Part shown: positions 1 through 10,700 of the stretch, in pieces
Numbering within the stretch: the stretch's first letter is position 1
How the letters are laid out: each line of letters starts with the position of its first letter
Source: Bacteroidota bacterium
Lineage (GTDB): Bacteria; Bacteroidota; Bacteroidia; UKL13-3
Reading direction: 5' to 3'
Assembly: GCA_027482225.1 (NCBI GenBank)
Contig: JAIXWD010000020.1
Location: 124,001-188,000 of the forward strand
DNA length: 64,000 nt
Program-made: the position numbers and the translations under genes
Notes under the pieces: generated by a model
What the model saw: the letters and a program-made list of their open reading frames with translations, nothing else
Database searches by the model: none
What the model was told of the DNA's origin: nothing

Positions 1-201
1 TGATGGTAGCGGTATTTGGTATGTTTTATCTACCAAATCGTGCATATAAATTCCCGGCTCCATTGTGTCGTATGATAAACCAATAATTCGAATTTCAAAT
101 AGTTCGCTGTCTTTGAGTGCACGAATAACTGGTATGCCGGGACCAGGACTGTCAATGTTATTTAAACCTGAAACAGCAATAGTAATCTTCCGTTTACTCA
201 T
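1..201 (-). CDS. ATP-grasp-like protein, N-terminal part only (runs off left edge)
   Basis: Minus-strand reading MSKRKITIAVSGLNNIDSPGPGIPVIRALKDSELFEIRIIGLSYDTMEPGIYMHDL... resembles the N-terminus of carbamoyl-phosphate-synthase-like ATP-grasp proteins; start overlaps the upstream ORF by 8 nt. Confidence 0.6.
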   Translation of the reverse strand, partial: MSKRKITIAVSGLNNIDSPGPGIPVIRALKDSELFEIRIIGLSYDTMEPGIYMHDLVDKTYQIPLPS

Positions 202-442
202 GGTAATCGGTAAGGTTAAATTGTTCAATCATTTTCAAAAAATCATATAAATCTTTTTCAATGGTTTCTTTATCAGTTTGGTAATCTTCAATTACCCTGT
301 TTCTAATAGCATCTTCCGATTTGCCTTCTTGTAAATCTTTTAGGATGCTCAATCCAATTGGGTTTACCGAAAAAGAATCTCCATTTCCTGGATTAAATAC
401 AAATCCTGTATCGCTTAGTGCGATATTCTTTAATAACTTCAT
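194..442 (-). CDS. PqqD-like small protein
   Basis: 82 aa, ...PGNGDSFSVNPIGLSILKDLQEGKSEDAIRNRVIEDYQTDKETIEKDLYDFLKMIEQF, PqqD-like pattern. Confidence 0.65.
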   Translation of the reverse strand: MKLLKNIALSDTGFVFNPGNGDSFSVNPIGLSILKDLQEGKSEDAIRNRVIEDYQTDKETIEKDLYDFLKMIEQFNLTDYHE

Positions 443-456
443 TTCAGTTAAGTTGT

Positions 457-996
457 TTATGGTAAGGGGTAATGTTCATCTTTGGCTTGGTTATTTTGAT
501 GCATTGCACCAGGTGCATGTGGACGTGGTGGTCTCATTAGCATACGCATTACTTCATCAATAATTACATCAAAATGTTGTTGTTGCTCAGCAGTGCAAAT
601 TGCCCTCACTTTTCTAAAATGATTAAACGTGATGTGCTCAAGTTTCTCTTCATTTTGCATTATTCGAGCAATGTGTTGGTATGATGCAGTTGTATCTGGT
701 TGGTCACTTTTTAACAAGTCGTACATGGCATCTTTTTCTACACGGATATTATCTTGTATATTTTTCATTTCTTGAAAATGTTCCTGACGAAGTTCTTCAA
801 AAACTTTTTGTTGTTCTTTGTTTAAATCAAGTTTGCTAATGATAAAATCTTTCGGACCACCGATTGGTGCATGTGTTGTTATCATAGATAACGTGCTGAA
901 GTCGATATATCTCCAAATGCTAGCAATTGTGCTTACATTAAGTATGGTTAATAAAATAACCAAAGTAAGCAACAGTTTAGTTTTGTTTATTCTCAT
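457..996 (-). CDS. Periplasmic heavy-metal sensor / Spy-CpxP-like protein
   Basis: N-terminal TM, helical region with LNKEQQKVFEELRQEHFQEMKNIQDNI and C-terminal MRPPRP; LTXXQ-like. Confidence 0.6.
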   Translation of the reverse strand: MRINKTKLLLTLVILLTILNVSTIASIWRYIDFSTLSMITTHAPIGGPKDFIISKLDLNKEQQKVFEELRQEHFQEMKNIQDNIRVEKDAMYDLLKSDQPDTTASYQHIARIMQNEEKLEHITFNHFRKVRAICTAEQQQHFDVIIDEVMRMLMRPPRPHAPGAMHQNNQAKDEHYPLP

Positions 997-1005
997 GATT
1001 ATAAA

Positions 1006-1320
1006 TTAATAAAAGTAACTTGAAACATGCTCGTTGCCGAAATATTCTTGTGCTATCTTATGCAATTCCATTTGTTCATTTATTTGTTTTTGGGGTTGTT
1101 TAGTTACAGTCCAAATGGTTATCGCATTAAGCGAAATAAAAACTACTCCTGTAACAGCAATGCGCAAAAACCATGCTCCCGTATAATAAATTGGCTCTGG
1201 TGTTCCCGTTTTAATACGATTAATAATCTTATTGAACAAAAATGGAGATGCTTCCGCTCGTTGAATACTGTGTATGCTATTTACAGTATCGTCAATTATT
1301 TTATTGTTTGAATTAGTCAT
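1006..1320 (-). CDS. Small single-TM protein, putative anti-sigma factor
   Basis: Single TM segment, located immediately downstream of an ECF sigma gene. Confidence 0.45.
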   Translation of the reverse strand: MTNSNNKIIDDTVNSIHSIQRAEASPFLFNKIINRIKTGTPEPIYYTGAWFLRIAVTGVVFISLNAITIWTVTKQPQKQINEQMELHKIAQEYFGNEHVSSYFY

Positions 1321-1364
1321 CTGTTATTTAGAAGTATAACAGCATCAAAACTTGCGTTAACTGT

Positions 1365-1937
1365 TTATTTATTTTTATAATATTCAGATAACGTGATTCT
1401 TAAATTTCTAGTTGCCCTAAAAAGGAGCGATTCTACACTTGATGTTGTGGTATTCATTATTTCTGCAATTTCTTGATAAGATAATTGTTCAATTTTACTT
1501 AAAGTAAATGCAGTTTGTTGTTTAATAGTAAGCTTACTTATGGCCAAAAATAATACACTTGCATGTTCTTTGTTTTCAAGTGCAACACCTGGGTGTTCGA
1601 AATGCGGTTTATCATATACCAACTTATTTTCTTTATTAAATAGTGAGGTAAGTTGGGCAAACCTCTTTTTAGTTTTTTGTCTCTTTAAATAATCGTAACA
1701 TTTGGTTATGGTTATTTTATATATCCAGGTTTTTAAGGTCGATTCTTGTCTAAATTTTCCAATTGATTTATGTATTTCTATAAATACATCTTGGGTAATA
1801 TCTTCTGCTTCTGATTGTTGTTGCAAAATACTTAAAGCAGTGTTATATACCATGTTTGTGAACATGTTATAAAGCATTTTAAAAGCGGCTTCGTCACCAC
1901 CTAATATAGCTTCAATTAACTCTCTATCATTAAGCAT
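1365..1937 (-). CDS. RNA polymerase ECF sigma factor, sigma-70 family
   Basis: DITQDVFIEIHKSIGKFRQESTLKTWIYKITITKCYDYLKRQK and C-terminal LSYQEIAEIMNTTTSSVESLLFRATRNL. Confidence 0.93.
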   Translation of the reverse strand: MLNDRELIEAILGGDEAAFKMLYNMFTNMVYNTALSILQQQSEAEDITQDVFIEIHKSIGKFRQESTLKTWIYKITITKCYDYLKRQKTKKRFAQLTSLFNKENKLVYDKPHFEHPGVALENKEHASVLFLAISKLTIKQQTAFTLSKIEQLSYQEIAEIMNTTTSSVESLLFRATRNLRITLSEYYKNK

Positions 1938-2009
1938 TTATACAAGTATACTTACTTAAGTTCACACGATTCACTTCTTTTTGTATAAACAACAAATTAT
2001 CAGAATAAA

Positions 2010-2032
2010 AAGCCACACTAAAAGTGTGGCTT
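2010..2032 (-). terminator. Intrinsic terminator (near the sigma factor / serS junction)
   Basis: AAGCCACACT-AAA-AGTGTGGCTT perfect stem with A/T flanks. Confidence 0.6.
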
Positions 2033-2056
2033 ATATTATTTATTCAATTATGATTT

Positions 2057-3328
2057 TTAATTAATCACATCAAAGCCAACATAAGGCACCAATGCTTTTG
2101 GTATTTTAATGCCTTCAGGTGTTTGGTTGTTTTCTAAAATGGTAGCCAAAATACGTGGCAATGCCAATGCACTTCCATTTAAAGTGTGTACCAATTGGTT
2201 TTTACCATCTTTGGTTTTGTAACGGCATTTTAAACGGTTGGCCTGAAAACTTTCGAAGTTTGATGTAGAACTAACTTCTAACCAACGTTGTTGTGCTGCG
2301 CTGTATGTTTCAAAATCGTAGGTTAGTGCTGATGTAAAGCCCATATCGCCACCACACAAACGAAGTATGCGGTATGGCAATTCAAGTTTCTCTAACAAAC
2401 CTTGCACATGTTTTACCATTTCATCTAAAATTGCATACGATTGTTCGGGTGTTGTAATTTGTACAATTTCTACTTTTTCAAATTGATGTAAACGGTTTAA
2501 TCCACGCACGTGTGCGCCCCAACTTCCAGCTTCTCTTCTAAAACAAGGAGAATAGGCCACATTTTTAACTGGCAATTGTTCTTCTTTTAAAATTACATCA
2601 CGGTATAAGTTAGTAACTGGTACTTCTGCTGTTGGTATCAAATATAAATCATCTACTTGTGCATGGTACATTTGACCTTCTTTGTCGGGTAACTGTCCTG
2701 TTCCAAAACCACTTTCCGCATTTACCAAATATGGAGGTACAATTTCTTCATAACCAGCTTTCATGGCTTCGTCTAAAAAGAAATTTACCAAACCACGTTG
2801 CATACGAGCTCCTTTACCACGGTATACTGGAAACCCAGCTCCTGTTATTTTTGTGCCTAATTCAAAATCAATTAAATCGTATTTAGTAATTAAGTCCCAA
2901 TGTGGCATTGCACCTTCAGCAAGTGTTGGTATCTCGCCATTTTCAAAAACAGTTACGTTTTCTTCAGGTGTTTTACCTTCTGGAACAATTGCATTTGGAG
3001 TATTTGGAATGGTAACTAATTTGGCAAATAAATTTTCCTCAAGTTGTTTTACTATTTCCTCTAAATTTTTGGCTTGTTCTTTTAAACTTGATGATTGTTT
3101 TTTTACCTCTTCGGCTTCTTCACGTTTTCCATTTTTCATCAGCTCGCCAACTTGTTTGGCAATTTTATTTGCTTCAGCTTGGTTGTTTTCCATTTCTTGT
3201 TTAGCGGCACGTGTTTTTTCATCAAGCACAAGTACCTCATCAACCACATTTAAAAATGCAGGGTTGCGTTTATATAAGCGTTCCTTAACCTCTTGGGTGT
3301 TTTCTCTTAATACCGATAGTTGTAACAT
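2057..3328 (-). CDS. serS: Serine--tRNA ligase
   Basis: 423 aa with class II aaRS motifs (FRREAGSWGAHVRGLNRLHQFEKVEIV; NGSALALPRILATILENNQ) and N-terminal coiled-coil arm. Confidence 0.97.
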   Translation of the reverse strand: MLQLSVLRENTQEVKERLYKRNPAFLNVVDEVLVLDEKTRAAKQEMENNQAEANKIAKQVGELMKNGKREEAEEVKKQSSSLKEQAKNLEEIVKQLEENLFAKLVTIPNTPNAIVPEGKTPEENVTVFENGEIPTLAEGAMPHWDLITKYDLIDFELGTKITGAGFPVYRGKGARMQRGLVNFFLDEAMKAGYEEIVPPYLVNAESGFGTGQLPDKEGQMYHAQVDDLYLIPTAEVPVTNLYRDVILKEEQLPVKNVAYSPCFRREAGSWGAHVRGLNRLHQFEKVEIVQITTPEQSYAILDEMVKHVQGLLEKLELPYRILRLCGGDMGFTSALTYDFETYSAAQQRWLEVSSTSNFESFQANRLKCRYKTKDGKNQLVHTLNGSALALPRILATILENNQTPEGIKIPKALVPYVGFDVIN

Positions 3329-3367
3329 ATAAAATGTTGCTTTGTAAGCTGCATATGCAGCAATTCA

Positions 3368-3805
3368 TTATTCGTTGATAATTACTTTTTCCATTAAATC
3401 ACCTTGACGAATGGCATCGATTACTTCTAACCCTTCAACCACTTTACCAAAGCAAGTATGGTTTCTATCAAGGTGAGCAGTGTTTGTGCGACTATGGCAA
3501 ATAAAAAACTGCGAGCCACCTGTGTTACGTCCTGCATGTGCCATTGACAAAACACCTCTATCATGGTATTGGTTTTCTCCTGTTAATTCACAATCAATCT
3601 TATATCCAGGTCCACCATTGCCAATACCATTTGGGCATCCGCCTTGTATTACAAAATCTGGCAACACCCTGTGAAATGTTAGACCATTGTAAAAACCACT
3701 TTGGGCTAACTTTGTAAAGTTGGCAACGGTATTCGGTGCATCGTTTTCAAAAAATTCAATTTTCATTACACCTTTAGAGGTGTGTATTTCAGCTGTTTTA
3801 GTCAT
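3368..3805 (-). CDS. Peptidyl-prolyl cis-trans isomerase, cyclophilin type
   Basis: [30 protein letters not shown]... [10 protein letters not shown]. Confidence 0.95.
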   Translation of the reverse strand: MTKTAEIHTSKGVMKIEFFENDAPNTVANFTKLAQSGFYNGLTFHRVLPDFVIQGGCPNGIGNGGPGYKIDCELTGENQYHDRGVLSMAHAGRNTGGSQFFICHSRTNTAHLDRNHTCFGKVVEGLEVIDAIRQGDLMEKVIINE

Positions 3806-3952
3806 TACTTTTTACATTTAGGAGTGCAAAAGTAAACATTTAAGCGATAAATTATATAGGCATTATAGGTGTTAAATAATTGTCATGGCAAGTACATCAC
3901 TTTGTATATCATGGCTTAATTAGTATTTTGGCAACAATATCATTGTATACCT

Positions 3953-6166
3953 ATGGCACATGTCCCTCATCTAATAACAGATTTAGCGCTTATTCTTTTC
4001 TCTGCAGGTTTAGTTTCGCTTATTTTTAAAAAGCTAAACCAGCCAGTAGTTTTGGGATATATTATTGCGGGATTGTTGGTGAGTCCCAGTTTTTCTTTAT
4101 TTCCAACTGTAACCGAAGTGGATAGTATTAAAATATGGGCTGAAATTGGTGTTATTTTCCTGCTCTTTAGCTTAGGCTTAGAGTTTAGTTTTAAAAAGTT
4201 GGTAAAAGTTGGGAGTACTGCAGCAATAACAGGCTTGTTTGAGGTAACAGCAATGCTTATTACGGGATATTTTGCAGGGCAATTTTTAGGTTGGGGTAAA
4301 ATGGATAGTATTTTCTTAGGCGGAATAATTGCTATATCATCAACCACTATTATTTTTAGAGCATTTGATGAATTAGGATTAAAAGCAAAGAAGTTTACTG
4401 GTACAGTAATAGGTATTTTAGTAATTGAAGATTTAGCTGCAGTTTTATTGATGGTGCTCCTATCTACATTAGCTGTTAGTCAAAAGTTTCAGGGTGGAGA
4501 AATGTTGGCTTCTGTGTTAAAGCTTGGTTTTTTCTTGGTGTTGTGGTTTTTAATGGGCATATACTTGTTACCAAGTTTGCTTAAGAAATTAAGTAAACAC
4601 ATAAGCGATGAAACCTTATTAATTATTTCAATTGCATTGTGTTTAGGTATGGTTTTGTTTGCCGCTAGTGTTGGTTTTAGCTCAGCCTTGGGCGCCTTTA
4701 TTATGGGTAGTATTTTAGCCGAAACAACACAAGCCGAACGTATAGAACATGTGGTTAAATCTGTTAAAGATTTATTTGGTGCTGTGTTTTTTGTGTCAGT
4801 AGGTATGCTTATAAATCCGGGTATATTAATAACATATATAGGTCCTGTTATTTTACTTACTTTTATTATCATGTTGGGTAAAACATTTTTTGTTACGAGT
4901 GGATCTTTAATAAGTGGTGTTCCATTAAAACAAAGTGTACAAGCAGGTACAAGCTTATCACAAATTGGTGAGTTTAGTTTTATCATAGCCACTCTTGGAC
5001 TTACTTTGGGAGTAACCAGTGATTTTCTATATCCAATTGCTGTTGGTGTATCGGTAATTACAACATTTACCACTCCATATATGATCAGATTTGCTGAGCC
5101 TTTAAATGGTTTTTTAAATAGGGTGTTACCAACAAAATGGCTTCAAGTGATAAATGAATATTCTACTGGAGCGCAGCATATTAATGCTGAAAGTGATTGG
5201 AAAAAAGTATTAAATAAATTTTTTCAGGTTATTATATTTAATGGGGTAATTTGTGTAGCCATCATTTTAGTGGTTACAAATTTTATTGATCCCTTTTTTA
5301 CCGTTTGGGGTAAATTGGGAACTGTTTTCACAACATTTATTGCAATAAGTGCTCTAGGGCCTTTTTTATATATGCTTTCTGTGCGCAAAATTAATCGCCA
5401 ATCATATACCGAACTATGGTTAAACAGATACAACCGTGGGCCAATAATTGGAATGGAAATTGCCCGTGTGGCTTTGGGTGTTTTTTTAATTGGTTTTTTA
5501 CTCGACCAGCTTTTTTCAACATTCACTGCGCTTACTATTGGCGTTTTGGTTGTAGTAATAGTAACTGTTCTTTTCAGGAGACGTCTAACAGCCTTCTCTA
5601 ATAAAATAGAGAAAAGGTTTATTGATAATTTATACCTTAGAGAAACCATGCATGTTCAATCTCCTTTTGGGCATTTACTACCATGGGATGCCCACATGGC
5701 TAACTTCGATATTGATATAGATAGTACTTTAGTTGGAATACCTCTTGAGGAACTCATGCTTAGAGAAAAGTTTGGGATAAATTTAGCTTTGATTGAACGT
5801 GGTGCCAGAAAAATTATGATGCCAAACAAAGAAGACAAACTCTATCCATTTGATAAAATAACGGTAATTGGAACTGACGAGCAAATTTTTAATTTTAAAA
5901 ATACCATCGAAACAGCCAACAGCGCACAAGTATTTAATCATGCTGAAGGTGATGTTACCTTAACCCAACTCACTGTTCATCCGGGTTTTATTTATCTAGG
6001 TAAAAGCATACGAGAATCAAATTTTAGGAAATGTATTAATGGAATGATTGTAGGTATAGAACGAAATGGAGAGCGTATATTGAATCCAGATTCTAGTATG
6101 AAGTTTGAACTGAATGATACCTTATGGATTGTAGGTGATAATAAGCTTGTTAAAGCATTGGTTTAA
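3953..6166 (+). CDS. CPA2-family cation:proton antiporter with C-terminal TrkA-C domain
   Basis: Multi-TM Kef-like sequence LGYIIAGLLVSPS...FLLFSLGLEFSFKKL...; C-terminal LWIVGDNKLV. Confidence 0.9.
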   Translation: MAHVPHLITDLALILFSAGLVSLIFKKLNQPVVLGYIIAGLLVSPSFSLFPTVTEVDSIKIWAEIGVIFLLFSLGLEFSFKKLVKVGSTAAITGLFEVTAMLITGYFAGQFLGWGKMDSIFLGGIIAISSTTIIFRAFDELGLKAKKFTGTVIGILVIEDLAAVLLMVLLSTLAVSQKFQGGEMLASVLKLGFFLVLWFLMGIYLLPSLLKKLSKHISDETLLIISIALCLGMVLFAASVGFSSALGAFIMGSILAETTQAERIEHVVKSVKDLFGAVFFVSVGMLINPGILITYIGPVILLTFIIMLGKTFFVTSGSLISGVPLKQSVQAGTSLSQIGEFSFIIATLGLTLGVTSDFLYPIAVGVSVITTFTTPYMIRFAEPLNGFLNRVLPTKWLQVINEYSTGAQHINAESDWKKVLNKFFQVIIFNGVICVAIILVVTNFIDPFFTVWGKLGTVFTTFIAISALGPFLYMLSVRKINRQSYTELWLNRYNRGPIIGMEIARVALGVFLIGFLLDQLFSTFTALTIGVLVVVIVTVLFRRRLTAFSNKIEKRFIDNLYLRETMHVQSPFGHLLPWDAHMANFDIDIDSTLVGIPLEELMLREKFGINLALIERGARKIMMPNKEDKLYPFDKITVIGTDEQIFNFKNTIETANSAQVFNHAEGDVTLTQLTVHPGFIYLGKSIRESNFRKCINGMIVGIERNGERILNPDSSMKFELNDTLWIVGDNKLVKALV

Positions 6167-6278
6167 TAGGATAATCATCTGTTTTTTATATCTTGTATAG
6201 TGCTACTGAAGTGGTAAGGCCAAAAAAACATACCTAATTTAAAATAAACATTTATTTTGCAACCAAATTAAGAAAGCA

Positions 6279-7667
6279 ATGAATTACGATTTAATAGTTA
6301 TAGGTAGCGGACCTGGTGGTTATGTTGCTGCCATCCGTGCTAGCCAGTTAGGATTAAAAACGGCTATTGTTGAACGCGAAAGTTTAGGTGGTATTTGCTT
6401 AAACTGGGGTTGTATTCCAACAAAAGCTTTATTAAAATCGGCTCAAGTATTTGAGTACATTAAACATGCAAGTGATTATGGTATTAATGTTAAAGATGCA
6501 GCTCACGATTTTGATGCGGTTGTTAAACGCAGCCGTGGAGTTGCTGATGGCATGAGTAAAGGTATTGCTTTTTTGATGAAGAAAAATAAAATTGATGTGC
6601 TTATGGGTTCTGGCAAACTGGCTTCTGCAGGAAAAGTAGAAGTTACAGATGCTGCTGGTGCGAAAAAAACATATGAAGCCAAATCAATTATTTTAGCAAC
6701 AGGTGCGCGTAGCCGCGAGTTACCTAATGTAAAAGTAGACAATAAAAAGATTTTAGGTTACCGCGATGCCATGGTTATGGATAAACAACCTAAATCTATG
6801 ATTGTAATGGGCAGTGGTGCTATAGGTTGTGAGTTTGCATACTTCTATAATGTGATGGGAACCAAAGTTACCATTGTTGAGTTTTTACCTACTATTCTTC
6901 CTATTGAAGACGAAGATGTATCAAAAGAAGTGGCTAAATCTTTTAAGAAATCGGGCATAGAAATTATGACTGATTCTGCTGTTGAATCTGTTGATACAAG
7001 TGGTGCTGGTTGTAAAGTAAAAGTTAAAACAAAAACAGGTGTAATTGAATTGGAGGCTGATGTTGTTTTATCGGCTGTAGGTATTCAAACCAACCTAGAA
7101 AACTTAGGTTTAGAAACTGTTGGTGTTAAACATGATAAAGGAAAAGTATTGGTTGATGATTTTTATGCAACCAACATTAAAGGAGTTTATGCTATAGGTG
7201 ATATAGTGAAAGGTCCTGCTTTGGCCCACGTAGCAAGTGCAGAAGGAATTATATGTGTAGAGAAAATAGCAGGTCATCATCCTGAAGCTTTAAACTATAA
7301 TAACATTCCAGGTTGTACTTACTGCTCACCTGAAGTTGCTTCAGTTGGATATACAGAAAAAGCAGCGAAAGAAGCAGGTTACCAAATTAAAGTAGGTAAA
7401 TTTCCTTTCTCTGCTAGTGGTAAAGCAAGTGCTGCTGGAGTTAAAGAAGGTTTTGTGAAAGTAATTTTTGATGCTAAATATGGCGAGTTTTTAGGAGCCC
7501 ATATGGTAGGTGCTAACGTTACCGAATTAATTGCTGAGGTTGTGGTTGCGCGTAAGCTAGAAACTACTGGAATGGAAATTATTAAATCGGTACATCCGCA
7601 TCCAACCATGAGTGAAGCTATTATGGAAGCTGCAGCACAGGCTTATGGTGAGTGTATTCACTTATAA
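6279..7667 (+). CDS. lpdA: Dihydrolipoyl dehydrogenase
   Basis: YDLIVIGSGPGGYVAAIRASQLG; GGICLNWGCIPTKALL; C-terminal HPHPTMSEAIMEAA. Confidence 0.97.
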   Translation: MNYDLIVIGSGPGGYVAAIRASQLGLKTAIVERESLGGICLNWGCIPTKALLKSAQVFEYIKHASDYGINVKDAAHDFDAVVKRSRGVADGMSKGIAFLMKKNKIDVLMGSGKLASAGKVEVTDAAGAKKTYEAKSIILATGARSRELPNVKVDNKKILGYRDAMVMDKQPKSMIVMGSGAIGCEFAYFYNVMGTKVTIVEFLPTILPIEDEDVSKEVAKSFKKSGIEIMTDSAVESVDTSGAGCKVKVKTKTGVIELEADVVLSAVGIQTNLENLGLETVGVKHDKGKVLVDDFYATNIKGVYAIGDIVKGPALAHVASAEGIICVEKIAGHHPEALNYNNIPGCTYCSPEVASVGYTEKAAKEAGYQIKVGKFPFSASGKASAAGVKEGFVKVIFDAKYGEFLGAHMVGANVTELIAEVVVARKLETTGMEIIKSVHPHPTMSEAIMEAAAQAYGECIHL

Positions 7668-7689
7668 TATTCTAAAGTTAATCGATACT

Positions 7690-7726
7690 AAAACGCCTTC
7701 ATTCTATGCTAGAATGAAGGCGTTTT
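7690..7726. terminator. Bidirectional terminator between convergent genes
   Basis: AAAACGCCTTCATTCTA-TGC-TAGAATGAAGGCGTTTT perfect 17-bp stem. Confidence 0.85.
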
Positions 7727-7753
7727 TATTTGTGTGAAATTGTTGCTTTATCC

Positions 7754-10700
7754 TTAAAATAAGTATCTCGCCTCCATTCTGCCAATATGAAGTGTACGTT
7801 GTGCATCAGCGGATCTGCCATCATAGTTTATGGTAATTTGTAAGTTACTGCCCAATCGTTGCTGGTAATTAATATTCCATACAGCATTTTGTCCAACCGC
7901 TAATCCTTGTAACATATCATAACCTAACTGACTTTGGGCATCGCCATTAAAATTAATTTGATAAGAACTAAGTTTCGCATTAATAACGCCTTGTTTTACT
8001 AAACTGTACCTAAACTCTGCACCTATTTCACGGTTATTGCTTTTTTGATTCCCCAATTCATCTAAATTATTTCCTTCAAAATAACTGAACAATGCTGTAA
8101 GCCTTAAACGTGTATTTAATTGATAACTTAAGCGAGGTTTAAACTCTATAAATGTGTAGTTAAAGTTATTGTCGCTAAAAAAATCACTAGTATAAATACG
8201 TACCCCAGTATTTATTGAATTGTTAATACTCCATGATGAGTTCACATTCCAACGAAAATTAATGCCTTGTTCGGTGCGGTTTCTTGCTTCAAATCCATTT
8301 GTTAAAAACGTTTTACTTCTTTGGTTTGAATATGTTATTTCGGCTCCAAATGTGGGGTTACTGCGATTAATAAATAAGGTGTTTCTAAATATAGCGTTTA
8401 ACGATATTAAAGAGGTATCATTCACATTTAACAAAAACGGATTCAAAAAATCTCTAGTATTAATCTGTGTTGTTTTTCTATCAATTTTTAAAGCCGATTG
8501 ATTACTCAATTTACTTAACAATTTTCTGAAATCTTTTTTGCCATTCCATACCGCTGCAGGATTTATATTTAATGTTTGGTTAAACTGGTTGGCGTTGGTG
8601 CTGATGTATGAATTTGTGGGTAAAAAAACACGGATGTAATTGGCCATGGGCTTATCGGTAATGCCTGCTAAAACAAACTCGTTAAGCTGTTGTGCGCCAT
8701 CATCATTAAAATCTTTCCAAACATAAATACCTTGTCCAACCAATACTTCTACATACTGAAAATCTCGTCTTAATTCTTGACCCGAACCAATTTGATAATA
8801 GGTATTAGCTACAAATACCCGCCTTAAAAAAGCGTAATCATATTCTATTCTTGCTAATAAGGTACGCTCTGGTTTTAGCTTAGTAATATTTGTATCGCTA
8901 ATTAAAAACTCGCGGTAAGTAAAGCTGCCAGATAACCTATTACCATTTTTTTGCCTGATATCTGCACCTGTATTAAAGTTATGCCCAACAGTTGATTGCG
9001 CCATTTCAGTATTTCTTGGTAATAAATCTAAGCGCTTGTTGTATACCAAATGGTAGCGAACTTTGGTTGAGTCTGTATTGCGTATAAATGCACCATATTG
9101 CTGATATCCATAACTACCACCAAGCAATGTATCGCTGTTTCGCCTAAAATAACTTTGTTCTGTTTCTACATTTAAACCACTAGTAAGTTTCCATATTTTT
9201 CTTGTAACCTCTCCTTTGTATCTTCTTACATCACTTGTTTCAAAACCCAATGTACTGTTTGATGTTTTTAACCATTCTGTTTCTGCTGTAAAAGTACTTT
9301 TGCCCAATAGTAAAAATGTGCCTACTTGGTGTTGTAATCCATTAAATTGTTTTTGTCGGTTATAGCTTCCTAATTGATAATATACTTGGAAATTATTATT
9401 GTAGTTTAAGGCTGTTTTAATAGATGTTATATTTTCTTCATACCCTGTATCTATATTGTTGTTTTGATTACTTAATAGCCTATTCCATGTTCTATCAAAT
9501 TCTACATTTTGGTATCGTTCTACATACCTAAAATTTTCATTAACATGTTCATAATTTACACTGCTATTAAGTGTCCATTTATTGTTGTTTTTAATTGACG
9601 ATAAGTTCGTAGTATTTTCAATAGATGCTTTAAGTCCATACCCGGCATCGTTGCCTTTATCTTGGTTAGAATAGGTATTGATATCGTTAATACTATTAGC
9701 TGCTTCTATTTTTATAATAGTATTTTTTATTGCTGTTAATTCTGTTCCTACTGTTAACATTTGCCTGCGTTTTGGGCTAATCAATTTAATAACAGGTTCA
9801 TAATCTCCTTGCGGAATTCCGCCTATGGGTTCAACCCAAGCATAAACACGGCCGTTGGCATTGCTACTAATTTGTTTGTAATTTCCCAAACCTTGTCCTA
9901 CCAAACTAAAACGCATTTCATAAAACACACTATCGTTACCTTGCGTTGGTGCATAAATGTATACCCCTTGATAAGTTAATGTATCTATTTTTCGGTATAA
10001 AACTTTTTTACTGTCGTAGCTTACTTTTACTTCACTGTTAATAATTGCAGCATCAATATTATCTCCAACATTAGCCAATATTTTTTTACTGCTATCGGTA
10101 AGGCTCTGTAAAAAGGGTTGATCTTTATTGTCTTGTTCGGTAAAGTAGTTTACACGGATTTTATACTTTGGCATTTCAAAGTCAGTGTGGGTATGAAATA
10201 CAGTTCTAGCATAATTTCTATCAGCAAATTGAAACTCAACTACAATACGGCTATATTGTGTAATTGGCCTTCGAGGCATAAATGTAATTTCTCCTGTATT
10301 GTAATCTATTATATAATCATTCTGTTCTCCACGGGTTAATTTTTGTCCATCTAAATACACTGCTTCTGTACCAGATATAATAATGATAAACAACTCTCCA
10401 TTTGTTCCGTTTAATCTATAAGGTCCTTGGTTTCCTTCAATACCATTTATGATGTTTCGTGAGAATCGGCCTCTACTTAATGCACCATCTGCACCAATAT
10501 TTATTTTACCTTTTTTACCAATATTAAACATGGTGTTAAATTGTGCACCTCTTGATTTTTTATAATAGTTCATGAAGTAATTACCTGTTGGCCTTATCAT
10601 TTCAAAATCACCTACAGTTAATGTGGTATTATCCTTTGTTAATTGCACAAATACGCGGTCGAAGTCTTGCAGCTGTTGGGTATTTCCTTCAGGTTGTATT

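Noticed and set aside
4489-5073. Long antisense ORFs in the track (e.g. 4489-5073 -, 5224-5649 -, 2763-3332 +)
   Set aside because: Fully inside well-supported opposite-strand genes (antiporter, serS); low-complexity frame artefacts.
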